The position numbers and the translations under genes are program-made. From positions 1-5,011 of the forward strand of contig JAIXTZ010000033.1 in the NCBI GenBank assembly GCA_027483745.1: DNA of 5,011 nucleotides, given 5' to 3'. The stretch's first letter is position 1. Each line of letters opens with the position of its first letter. The stretch comes from Lysobacteraceae bacterium. Lineage in GTDB: Bacteria; Pseudomonadota; Gammaproteobacteria; Xanthomonadales; Xanthomonadaceae. Under the pieces are notes generated by a model that saw only the letters and a program-made list of their open reading frames with translations, did no database searches and was not told where the DNA came from. Below are positions 1 through 4,903 of the stretch, piece by piece.

Positions 1-1
1 C

Positions 2-553
2 TGGTCGCACGTCGCGCCGAAGCTCGGTCTGGCTGGCGGTTCGATCAGCGTGCAGGCCTATCCGCAGTTCGATGCCGCACTCACCGACGCCCGCGCCGCC
101 GCCGACATCGAATGGCTGAAGGCCGCGATCACCGCGCTGCGCTCGGTGCGCAGCCAGCTCGGCGTGCCGCCGGGCAAGGCCGTGCCCCTGCTGCTCGCCG
201 GCAAGGGCGACGCGGCGCAGATCGAGCGCCACGCCGGTGGCCTGAAGTTCCTCGCCAAGCTCGAGTCGATCGACTGGGTGCAGGGCGAACCGCCGGCCGC
301 CGCGGCCGCGGTGCTGGGCGAGCTCACCCTGCTGGTGCCGCTGGCCGGCCTCGTCGACCTCGACGCCGAACGCGCCCGCCTCGACAAGGAGATCAAGCGC
401 GTCGAGGGCGAGATCGCCAAGTGCAACGCCAAGCTCGGCTCGGAGACCTTCGTGGCCAACGCGCCGGCCGCGGTCGTCGAGCAGGAGCGCAAGCGCCTCG
501 CCGAGTGGACGACCATGCTCGACGGCCTCAAGGCCAACCGCGGGCGGCTCTGA
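2..553 (+). CDS. valS: Valyl-tRNA synthetase, C-terminal part (5' end outside window)
   Basis: This is the last 183 codons of valyl-tRNA synthetase, the cytoplasmic class I enzyme that charges tRNA(Val) with valine using ATP. The reading frame is already open at the left edge, so the catalytic HIGH and KMSKS regions lie upstream of the window. The start of the fragment ([10 protein letters not shown], then AYPQFD) matches the end of the anticodon-binding domain, where the family has 'EVAPKLGI...YPQ'. Then come the segment [24 protein letters not shown] and a charged heptad-like stretch from about [15 protein letters not shown] to the end. That stretch is the C-terminal coiled-coil arm typical of bacterial ValS, with the family-like pieces '[20 protein letters not shown]' and 'RLAEW'. 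The end is intact at a TGA (551-553). The next gene begins 2 nt later, which suggests co-transcription. From common proteobacterial gene order I would expect holC and pepA just upstream, but they are not in view. Confidence 0.96.
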   Translation, partial: WSHVAPKLGLAGGSISVQAYPQFDAALTDARAAADIEWLKAAITALRSVRSQLGVPPGKAVPLLLAGKGDAAQIERHAGGLKFLAKLESIDWVQGEPPAAAAAVLGELTLLVPLAGLVDLDAERARLDKEIKRVEGEIAKCNAKLGSETFVANAPAAVVEQERKRLAEWTTMLDGLKANRGRL

Positions 554-555
554 CC

Positions 556-2073
556 ATGAGGATGCGCCAAGGATCGGCACTCACCCTCCTCGCCACGGCA
601 TTCGCCTTCGCGGGCTGTACGGCCGAACCGCCCGTCCTCCCGGATCCGCCCTCTCCCGAGCAACGCATCGCCGCCCTGCTCATCGCGGATGAAGAAGCGG
701 ACGACCTCGCCAAATGCGAGGCCCACCCGGTGCCTTGGTTCGCGACCTGGTCGCAGGAGGATTTCGCGGCGCTGTGCCGCCACCTCCACACGCGGACGCT
801 GCAGCGCTGGGAGGTCGAACGCGCCTGGAAGAAGGATGGCGCCGCCGGCCTGCATCGCCTGTTCGCGGAGCGACGGCAGGCCCATGCCCGAGGCGAGATC
901 CATGCCGACGCCCTGATCTGGGATTTCCAGAACTTCTATTGGGAGGGCGAGGAGACCCGCGCCATGGCGGAGGCCTGGCTGGCCGCCTTCCCCGAGGATG
1001 CGGCCGCACACCTCGCCCTGGCCGAATCCCTTCGGGTCGAATGGTGGGACGTGCGCGGCGAAGAGCTCGTCCGCGACACGCCGTCCGAGCAACTGGAACG
1101 CGCGTCGGTCGTTCTGGCGCGCATGACCGCGCTGGCTCGACGGGCCGTTGCGCTGGAACCCACCTATCCGATGGCCCCCCGCGTGCTGATGGAGGCCTTG
1201 ACGCGGCAGAGCGGCAACGCCGAGGCGTTCGACGTCCTCGACGCCGCGCTTCGACACCATCCGGGCAGCTATGTGCTGCGCCAGCAAGCGCTGCGCGCCG
1301 CCGCACCGGCTTGGGGCGGCTCGCTCGATGACGCCCGCCTTGTTGCCCAGGCGTCCGACGCACGGGGCAAGACCGACCCGGTGGTCGGCTTCCTGCGCAC
1401 CGGCGAAACGATGACGCGGGCCTTCTACGAACGCAGCGCACAGAACGACGATGCCGCGCTCCCGCTCTGGATGGCGGCGTTCAGGACCGGTCTGGACGAC
1501 GACAACCTCGTGCACGCTGCGGATTCCGCGTTCCTCATGGGTGATGAGCTGCTCGGCGGCGAATTCCGGACGCTGCAGCTCCGGCTCCACGGGCCAAGCC
1601 CGAAAATCCTGATGCGGCGTGCGCGCAGTTGGGGGGCCATCGGCAGGAACGATCTCGCGGGCGCCGACCTCGAAGCGGCCTTCCAGCTCGCCCCCGGCAA
1701 CGTCCACGTCGTTTCCGAGCGCGGGGCCCTCGCAGCGGCGAACGGCGATCTCGAGCTTGCGGCGCAGCGCTATCGCGAGGCCCTGGCGCTCGAGCCGGGG
1801 TACTACTACGCCTCGCTCGCCCTCGCCGAACTGCAGGTCTGGACACTGGGTCAATCCGCCGAGGCCGTCCCCGTGCTGGAGGCCGCCCTCGCGCGCAAGC
1901 CCGGGGACACGAACCTGCTCTACGTGCTGGCCGACGCTTACGCCGTCGTCGACGATCCGCGCGCGAAGGCGACGGCCGAGGCCTATCTCGCCGCGATCGA
2001 TCTGGCGAGCACGGACCCGCAGACCCAATGGCGCATCAACTACATCCGCGAACTGATCCCGCAGCTTCCCTGA
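556..2073 (+). CDS. TPR-repeat putative lipoprotein (DUF4034-like middle region)
   Basis: A 505-aa protein of unknown specific function, probably exported and lipid-anchored. The N-terminus is MRMRQGSALTLLATAFAFAG followed by Cys21: a short basic start, a hydrophobic core and a relaxed lipobox (FAG-C), so signal peptidase II processing is plausible. Residues about 134-245 contain helical pairs (MAEAWLAAFPEDAAAHLALAESLR; ARRAVALEPTYPMAPRVLMEAL; AFDVLDAALRHHPGSYVLRQQAL). Residues about 355-480 contain at least three TPR-like repeats (IGRNDLAGADLEAAFQLAPG; ANGDLELAAQRYREALALEPG; SAEAVPVLEAALARKPGDTN). The middle, with an acidic/Trp-rich patch (VEWWDVRGEE), reminds me of DUF4034 proteins, but I cannot confirm that. 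TPR proteins usually mediate protein-protein contacts, and no catalytic motif is evident. The ATG at 556 is chosen because it sits 2 nt after the valS stop and gives the signal peptide. The upstream ribosome binding site is weak, and ATG 562 is an alternative that would shorten the protein by two residues. It is probably translated from the valS transcript. Confidence 0.85.
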   Translation: MRMRQGSALTLLATAFAFAGCTAEPPVLPDPPSPEQRIAALLIADEEADDLAKCEAHPVPWFATWSQEDFAALCRHLHTRTLQRWEVERAWKKDGAAGLHRLFAERRQAHARGEIHADALIWDFQNFYWEGEETRAMAEAWLAAFPEDAAAHLALAESLRVEWWDVRGEELVRDTPSEQLERASVVLARMTALARRAVALEPTYPMAPRVLMEALTRQSGNAEAFDVLDAALRHHPGSYVLRQQALRAAAPAWGGSLDDARLVAQASDARGKTDPVVGFLRTGETMTRAFYERSAQNDDAALPLWMAAFRTGLDDDNLVHAADSAFLMGDELLGGEFRTLQLRLHGPSPKILMRRARSWGAIGRNDLAGADLEAAFQLAPGNVHVVSERGALAAANGDLELAAQRYREALALEPGYYYASLALAELQVWTLGQSAEAVPVLEAALARKPGDTNLLYVLADAYAVVDDPRAKATAEAYLAAIDLASTDPQTQWRINYIRELIPQLP

Positions 2074-2079
2074 ATCAGG
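2069..2079. repeat. 11-nt palindrome over the lipoprotein gene stop codon
   Basis: CCTGAATCAGG is a perfect inverted repeat with 5-bp arms and a one-base centre. It contains the TGA stop (2071-2073) of the TPR lipoprotein gene. The same CCTGAnTCAGG pattern recurs at 2791-2801 over another stop codon. It has no run of T after it, so it is not a convincing terminator by itself. Confidence 0.5.
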
Positions 2080-2084
2080 ACCGC

Positions 2085-2126
2085 CCTTCCTCGCCGGAAC
2101 ACTGGCGGGCTCGAAGGCTTTCGGGC
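2085..2126 (+). promoter_or_regulatory. Two overlapping, mutually exclusive hairpins upstream of the hemolysin III gene
   Basis: The 65-nt spacer between the lipoprotein gene and the hemolysin III gene can form two structures. Hairpin A pairs CCTTC (2085-2089) with GAAGG (2113-2117), and CTCGCC (2090-2095) with GGCGGG (2104-2109, one T-G wobble). It has an 8-nt loop and a CTC bulge, and is followed by CTTT. Hairpin B pairs GCTCGAA (2109-2115) with TTCGGGC (2120-2126, one wobble) around a GGCT loop. It ends next to the ribosome binding site AGGG (2127-2130). The two share bases 2109-2117 and so cannot form together. A could be a weak terminator, or A and B an attenuator-like switch. The structures are read by eye and the function is inferred. 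Confidence 0.3.
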
Positions 2127-2138
2127 AGGGTGCGCGCC

Positions 2139-2795
2139 ATGACCGACCTCAGCCTCCACGGCCTGGCCCACGCCCTGCGCGACGAGCGCTGGAGCGCCAT
2201 CACCCACGGTGCCGGGGCCGTCCTCGGCGCAGTGGGCAGCATCGTACTCATCACCCTGGCCGCTCTCTGGGGCGACGGCTGGCAGCTCGCCAGCGCGATC
2301 GTTTTCAGCGTCACGCTGGTCCTGCTCTACACGGCCTCCGCGTGCTACCACGCCGCGCCGTTCAAGACCGCGCTGAAGGCGCGGCTGAAGATGCTCGACC
2401 ACTGCGCGATCTACCTGCTGATCGCCGGTACCTACACGCCCATCTCGCTGGTCGGCCTGCGCGAGCACGGCGGCTGGTGGCTGTTCGGCGCCATCTGGAC
2501 GCTGGCGGTCGGCGGCGTCGTGTTCAAGCTGCTGACGCGCGGCCGCTTCAAGCTGCTGTCGACGCTCATCTACATCGCCATGGGCTGGCTGGCCGTCGTC
2601 GCGATCAAGCCCATGACCGAGCAGCTGAGCACCTGGGCGCTGGTCTGGATCTTCTCCGGCGGCGTCGCCTACACGCTGGGCACCCTGTTCTACATGAGCC
2701 GCCGGATCCGATACACGCACACGATCTGGCACGGCTTCGTGCTGGCGGGCAGCGCGCTGCACTTCGCCGCGGTCGCGACCCAAGTCTGGGCCTGA
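2139..2795 (+). CDS. trhA: Hemolysin III / PAQR-family membrane protein (TrhA-like)
   Basis: A 218-aa integral inner-membrane protein of the hemolysin III (YqfA/TrhA, PAQR) family, of typical length. About seven hydrophobic helices can be placed near residues 20-42, 47-67, 87-105, 112-130, 138-156, 164-184 and 196-216. The family's likely metal-site residues are all present: Ser67 and His71 in SACYH, Asp87 in the LDHCAIYLLIAGTYTP signature, and His194 and His198 in HTIWH. His23 lies in the N-terminal ITHGAGA motif, and His208 in GSALHF. Bacterial members have been linked to membrane-energetics/fluidity homeostasis and sometimes to haemolysis; the exact role here is inferred only. The ATG at 2139 is preceded by AGGG eight bases upstream and gives the usual short N-terminus; the frame stays open far upstream as GC-rich noise. 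It lies 65 nt after the lipoprotein gene on the same strand and could be read through from valS. It converges with rimI with a single base between the two stops. Confidence 0.93.
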   Translation: MTDLSLHGLAHALRDERWSAITHGAGAVLGAVGSIVLITLAALWGDGWQLASAIVFSVTLVLLYTASACYHAAPFKTALKARLKMLDHCAIYLLIAGTYTPISLVGLREHGGWWLFGAIWTLAVGGVVFKLLTRGRFKLLSTLIYIAMGWLAVVAIKPMTEQLSTWALVWIFSGGVAYTLGTLFYMSRRIRYTHTIWHGFVLAGSALHFAAVATQVWA

Positions 2796-2803
2796 CTCAG
2801 GCC
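2789..2803. repeat. Perfect 15-nt palindrome spanning two convergent stop codons
   Basis: GGCCTGACTCAGGCC has 7-bp arms around one central base (2796). It contains the TGA stop of the hemolysin III gene (2793-2795) and, on the other strand, the TGA stop of rimI (2799-2797). Both genes therefore end in GCC-TGA and are separated by one base. As RNA, GGCCTG could pair with CAGGCC around a three-base loop in either transcript. There is no U tract on either side, so intrinsic termination is doubtful. It may weakly punctuate transcription or simply reflect the symmetrical gene ends. Confidence 0.55.
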
Positions 2804-3285
2804 GCCGGTGCCGGACCCGGCGCCACCAGTTCCAAGGCCATGACGATGGCGTCCTCGCGCCCGTCTTTCGCGGGGTAGTACCTTGGGCGCTGGCCGATCC
2901 GCAGGAAGCCCTCGCTGGCGTACAGCGCGATCGCATTCGGGTTCGACGGCCGGACCTCGAGGAACACGCGATCAGCCATGTGCCAGCGCGCGAGGTCGAC
3001 CATGCGCTTCAACAATCGACGGCCAAGGCCGTGGCCTTGCCACGCCGGATCGACGCAGAGGTTCAGCAGATGCGCTTCATCGGCGCCAACGCTGAGCACG
3101 CCATAGCCCAGCAGGCCCTCCACCGATTCCGCGACCCAGCAGGCGTAACCGGCACCCAAGCAGTCGCGGAAGATGCCCGGCGTCCAAGGGAATGCGTAGG
3201 CGCGCTGCTCCATCGCCGCGACCGCGGGAACGTCGGCCTGCCGCATCGGCCTGAACTGGACCGCCTGCGCCAGCTGCGCCGACAC
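2797..3285 (-). CDS. rimI: Ribosomal protein S18-alanine N-acetyltransferase RimI
   Basis: A 162-aa GNAT-fold enzyme that transfers an acetyl group from acetyl-CoA to the N-terminal alanine of ribosomal protein S18. Visible features in order: the N-terminal strand and helix FRPMRQADVPAVAAMEQRAYAFPW, close to the E. coli 'IEQRAHAFPW'; the strand HLLNLCVDP; the acetyl-CoA pyrophosphate loop QGHGLG (83-88); FLEVRPSNPNAIALY (108-122), with Glu110 and Tyr122 aligning with the E. coli catalytic Glu103 and Tyr115; and RPRYYPAKDGREDAIVMAL (134-151), nearly identical to E. coli. Length is slightly above E. coli's 148 aa because of a short N-terminal and an Ala/Pro-rich C-terminal extension. The start is GTG (3285-3283), supported by GGAGG seven bases upstream and by alignment; the internal ATG at codon 14 would cut into the conserved first strand. 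It is the last gene of the pssA operon and starts 3 nt after the HolD-like gene. Confidence 0.96.
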   Translation of the reverse strand: MSAQLAQAVQFRPMRQADVPAVAAMEQRAYAFPWTPGIFRDCLGAGYACWVAESVEGLLGYGVLSVGADEAHLLNLCVDPAWQGHGLGRRLLKRMVDLARWHMADRVFLEVRPSNPNAIALYASEGFLRIGQRPRYYPAKDGREDAIVMALELVAPGPAPAA

Positions 3286-3288
3286 GCC

Positions 3289-3543
3289 TCAGCCTCCGCG
3301 CCGCCAGTCGCGCACGCGCCGCCACAGGGCCCGCTTGAAGGCGGCATCCGCGGGGCGCCCTGCTGGCGCCGGCCATTCGCTCCAGAGGGCGCCGACCCAG
3401 CGCTCCAGGCCACCCCGCAGTTTCGGCGGCAAGGCCAGAGCGGCCAGAGGCGCCGCGGCTCCCGGGGCCACCACCGTCCTCCGCTGCACCGGCGCATGGC
3501 CCAGTGCCTCCAACGCGCGGCGCTGCAGCGGGGACCAGTTCAC
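3289..3543 (-). CDS. Small protein, candidate DNA polymerase III psi subunit (HolD-like)
   Basis: An 84-aa basic protein. It starts at GTG (3543-3541), which overlaps the pssA stop as GTGA, and ends 3 nt before rimI. A GGGAG lies ten bases upstream of the GTG. I do not recognise it securely. Three observations suggest psi, the clamp-loader accessory subunit that bridges tau/gamma and chi. First, in enterobacteria holD is the gene directly before rimI. Second, the N-terminus SPLQRRALEALGHAPVQRR resembles the tau/gamma-binding N-terminus of E. coli HolD, RRDWQLQQLGITQWSLRRP. Third, the C-terminus DAAFKRALWRRVRDW resembles HolD's PTARAALWQQICTYE. Between these it has a short Ala/Pro/Trp-rich stretch (LALPPKLRGGLERWVGALWSEWP) in place of HolD's larger central alpha/beta region, so it is about 50 residues shorter than E. 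coli HolD (137 aa). No signal peptide or membrane segment is seen. The gene call is secure from its packing in the operon; the function is a hypothesis at about even odds. Confidence 0.75.
   Translation of the reverse strand: MNWSPLQRRALEALGHAPVQRRTVVAPGAAAPLAALALPPKLRGGLERWVGALWSEWPAPAGRPADAAFKRALWRRVRDWRRGG
3293..3297 (-). promoter_or_regulatory. Ribosome binding site of rimI
   Basis: GGAGG on the minus strand, seven bases before the GTG at 3285-3283. It lies in the last sense codons of the upstream HolD-like gene, and it decides in favour of the GTG start over the internal ATG. It is the strongest Shine-Dalgarno match in the window. Confidence 0.75.
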
Positions 3544-4319
3544 GCCGAGGCTGCTCCCGGCCGGCGGCGCTGCAGCAGCCAGCCGATCGGGCCGCTCAGG
3601 AGGTAGACGGCCGCCACAGCGAAGATGACCTTCGGGGCATCGATGAGCAGGGCCACCAGCACGGCGACCACCAGCACCATGAACCAGAACGGCACCCGGT
3701 CGCCGGGCCAGCCCTTGAAGCTGAAGAAGCGGATCCGGCTCACCATCAGAAGCGCGCAGACCGTGGTGACGGCGAGGGCCACCCAACGCATGTCGTCGCC
3801 GGTCCAACCGAGTTCGGTGAAGCACCAGACCACGCTGATCATCGCGCCCGCCGACGCCGGGCTGGCCAAGCCGATGAACCAGCGCTTGTCCGCGCTGCCG
3901 GCCGATACGTTGAACCGGGCCAGGCGGAGCGCGGCGCAGGCGACGTAGAGGAACGCCGCCGCCCAGCCGACCTTGCCCCAGACGTCGCCGTCCAACGCGA
4001 GCTGGGCCAACGCCCAGTGGTACATCACCAGCGCCGGCGCCATGCCGAAGCTCAGCAGGTCCGACAGGGAGTCGTACTGAACGCCGAATTCGCTGGTGGT
4101 GCCGGTCATGCGCGCCACCCGGCCGTCCAGCCCGTCGAACACGCCGGCGACGATGACGGCGAAACAGGCCGCCTCGAAGCGCCCGTTCGCCGCTGCCAGG
4201 ATGGCGTAGAACCCGGCGAACATGTTCGCCGTGGTCAGCAGGTTGGGCAGCAGGTAGATGTGGCGGCTGCGGGGTCGCGGCGGGGCGGCGTGCGAAAGGT
4301 CGTCGGGCGTGGGATCCAT
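3540..4319 (-). CDS. pssA: CDP-diacylglycerol--serine O-phosphatidyltransferase (type I PS synthase)
   Basis: A 259-aa integral membrane enzyme that joins CDP-diacylglycerol and L-serine to give phosphatidylserine, the precursor of phosphatidylethanolamine. The CDP-alcohol phosphatidyltransferase motif is complete: Asp62, Asp65-Gly66, Ala69-Arg70, Gly79, Asp83 and Asp87 (DGLDGRVAR ... G ... YDSLSD), with the metal and catalytic aspartates all present. Other conserved segments are YLLPNLLTTANMFAGFYAI (22-40), LRLARFNV (131-138), GLASPASAG (150-158) and MVSRIRFFSFKGW (192-204). Hydrophobic helices follow to the C-terminus (about 210-250), then a basic tail QRRRPG. The ATG at 4319 is preferred: it leaves a short Pro/Arg-rich cytoplasmic leader before the core. 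In-frame ATGs at 4358 and 4379 would run into the divergent gene's promoter. There is no ribosome binding site before 4319, which may mean a leaderless mRNA. It heads the pssA, HolD-like, rimI operon. Confidence 0.95.
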   Translation of the reverse strand: MDPTPDDLSHAAPPRPRSRHIYLLPNLLTTANMFAGFYAILAAANGRFEAACFAVIVAGVFDGLDGRVARMTGTTSEFGVQYDSLSDLLSFGMAPALVMYHWALAQLALDGDVWGKVGWAAAFLYVACAALRLARFNVSAGSADKRWFIGLASPASAGAMISVVWCFTELGWTGDDMRWVALAVTTVCALLMVSRIRFFSFKGWPGDRVPFWFMVLVVAVLVALLIDAPKVIFAVAAVYLLSGPIGWLLQRRRPGAASA

Positions 4320-4325
4320 CGGAAG

Positions 4326-4331
4326 AGTGTA
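4326..4331 (-). promoter_or_regulatory. Candidate -10 element of pssA, placed for a leaderless transcript
   Basis: Minus-strand TACACT (four of six matches to TATAAT) is followed by exactly six bases (CTTCCG) and then the pssA ATG at 4319. With normal geometry, transcription would begin at or next to the A of the start codon. This fits the lack of any Shine-Dalgarno sequence there. No good -35 is seen 16-18 bases upstream, so this is tentative. Confidence 0.35.
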
Positions 4332-4371
4332 GCCGCTGGACCGGTCGCCCTGCCCCATCCGCCCGGATGGC

Positions 4372-4385
4372 GCTACCATGCGGGC
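4372..4385 (+). promoter_or_regulatory. Candidate promoter box of the DUF4124 gene
   Basis: GCTACCATGCGGGC contains the -10-like hexamer TACCAT (4374-4379), 27 bases before the ATG at 4407. It is identical at 12 of 14 positions to the box before proS (4866-4879). The predicted start of transcription is about 4386. A -35 is weak at best (CTGCCC near 4350-4355). The element lies within the 87-nt divergent spacer shared with pssA. Confidence 0.5.
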
Positions 4386-4394
4386 AGTCCCGTT

Positions 4395-4398
4395 GGAG
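4395..4398 (+). promoter_or_regulatory. Ribosome binding site of the DUF4124 gene
   Basis: GGAG eight bases upstream of the ATG at 4407. It supports this start, which also yields a clean signal peptide. Confidence 0.65.
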
Positions 4399-4406
4399 CG
4401 GTCCCC

Positions 4407-4805
4407 ATGCGTTTGCTTGCCGGCCTCATCACCGTCGCCCTTCTCGCCGCCACCCCTGCGCTGCATGCCCAGGACCCCGTCTACACTTGGGTGGATGGCA
4501 ACGGCGTGCGGCATTACGCCCAGACGCCGCCCGAGGGCGTGAAGTACGAAACCCGCGGCGTCCGCGACCAGGCGGTGGGCAGCGAAGCAACCAAGGCGCC
4601 CGAGCCGGCGGGCCCGCAGCGCCCCGACGACCGCGTGGCCTGTGAACGCGCCCGGCTGGCGCTGGACCAGCTGAATTCCGACGTGCCGCTGGAAATGGAC
4701 CGCGACGGGGACGGCACGCCGGAGCCGGTCGACGCGACCCAGCGCGCGGAGCAGAAGCGCCTCGCCGAACAGGCCGTCCGCGCCTACTGCGCCGCCGGCG
4801 CCTGA
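4407..4805 (+). CDS. Secreted DUF4124 domain-containing protein
   Basis: A 132-aa protein with a Sec signal peptide: MRLLAGLITVALLAATPALHA, cleavable after Ala21 (LHA-QD), so the mature form is probably periplasmic. Residues 25-50 (VYTWVDGNGVRHYAQTPPEG) are the DUF4124 signature: a small beta unit of the pattern YxWxDxxGxxHYxxxPP, common in Xanthomonadaceae and of unknown function. A charged Pro-rich linker (about 53-75) follows, then a helical tail with two cysteines, Cys79 and Cys128, that could form a disulfide. Residues 98-109 (DRDGDGTPEPVD) look like a calcium-binding loop, with Asp at positions 1, 3, 5 and 12, but position 8 is Pro where EF hands have a hydrophobic residue. The start is supported by GGAG eight bases upstream. 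It is transcribed divergently from pssA and ends 98 nt before proS. No partner or substrate can be inferred. Confidence 0.92.
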   Translation: MRLLAGLITVALLAATPALHAQDPVYTWVDGNGVRHYAQTPPEGVKYETRGVRDQAVGSEATKAPEPAGPQRPDDRVACERARLALDQLNSDVPLEMDRDGDGTPEPVDATQRAEQKRLAEQAVRAYCAAGA

Positions 4806-4865
4806 TCGCCGCGCGGCATGGCGGAGCGACCCGCCCTCTGGGGCCACGCTTCGCCGTGAGCGCCG

Positions 4866-4879
4866 GCTAGAATGCGGGC
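4866..4879 (+). promoter_or_regulatory. Candidate promoter box of proS
   Basis: GCTAGAATGCGGGC contains TAGAAT (4868-4873), a five-of-six match to the sigma-70 -10 consensus, 30 bases before the proS ATG. The predicted transcription start is about 4880, giving a leader of about 24 nt. The GC-rich stretch GCGGGC between the -10 and the start resembles the discriminator of stringently controlled promoters; that link is inferred. No clear -35 is visible. Confidence 0.55.
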
Positions 4880-4903
4880 TTTGTGTCTTCCGACCGAGCC
4901 CGC

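Noticed and set aside
290..315. GC-rich run encoding PPAAAAAV in valS, considered as a repeat
   Set aside because: It is an ordinary Ala-rich linker using GCC/GCG codons. No repeat unit or length expansion is evident.
58..2028. Unbroken 656-aa minus-strand reading frame antisense to valS and the lipoprotein gene
   Set aside because: Its product is Arg/Gly/Ala-rich without domains, it covers two well-supported plus-strand genes, and long antisense frames are expected in GC-rich DNA with strong codon bias.
1629..2138. Apparent 170-residue N-terminal extension of the hemolysin III frame
   Set aside because: It is Arg/Gly-rich out-of-frame translation of the lipoprotein gene. The ATG at 2139 with AGGG upstream gives the normal family length.
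2040..2936. 298-aa minus-strand frame opposite the hemolysin III gene and the rimI end
   Set aside because: Low-complexity translation, overlaps the conserved TrhA family gene and runs into rimI in another frame. It is a shadow.
3544..3825. Upstream extension of the HolD-like frame
   Set aside because: It lies inside pssA in another frame and has non-protein-like composition. The GTG overlapping the pssA stop is the sensible start.
3504..4406. Upstream part of the open frame leading into the DUF4124 gene
   Set aside because: It is antisense to pssA. The real start at 4407 has a ribosome binding site and a signal peptide.
4808..4817. GCCGCGCGGC palindrome after the DUF4124 stop, considered as a terminator
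   Set aside because: Only a self-complementary 10-mer with no loop and no following T run; common by chance at this base composition.
4845..4858. CACG/CGTG small hairpin upstream of proS, considered as a T-box or operator
   Set aside because: The 4-bp stem is too weak, there is no T-box sequence, and T-boxes are not expected in this group.
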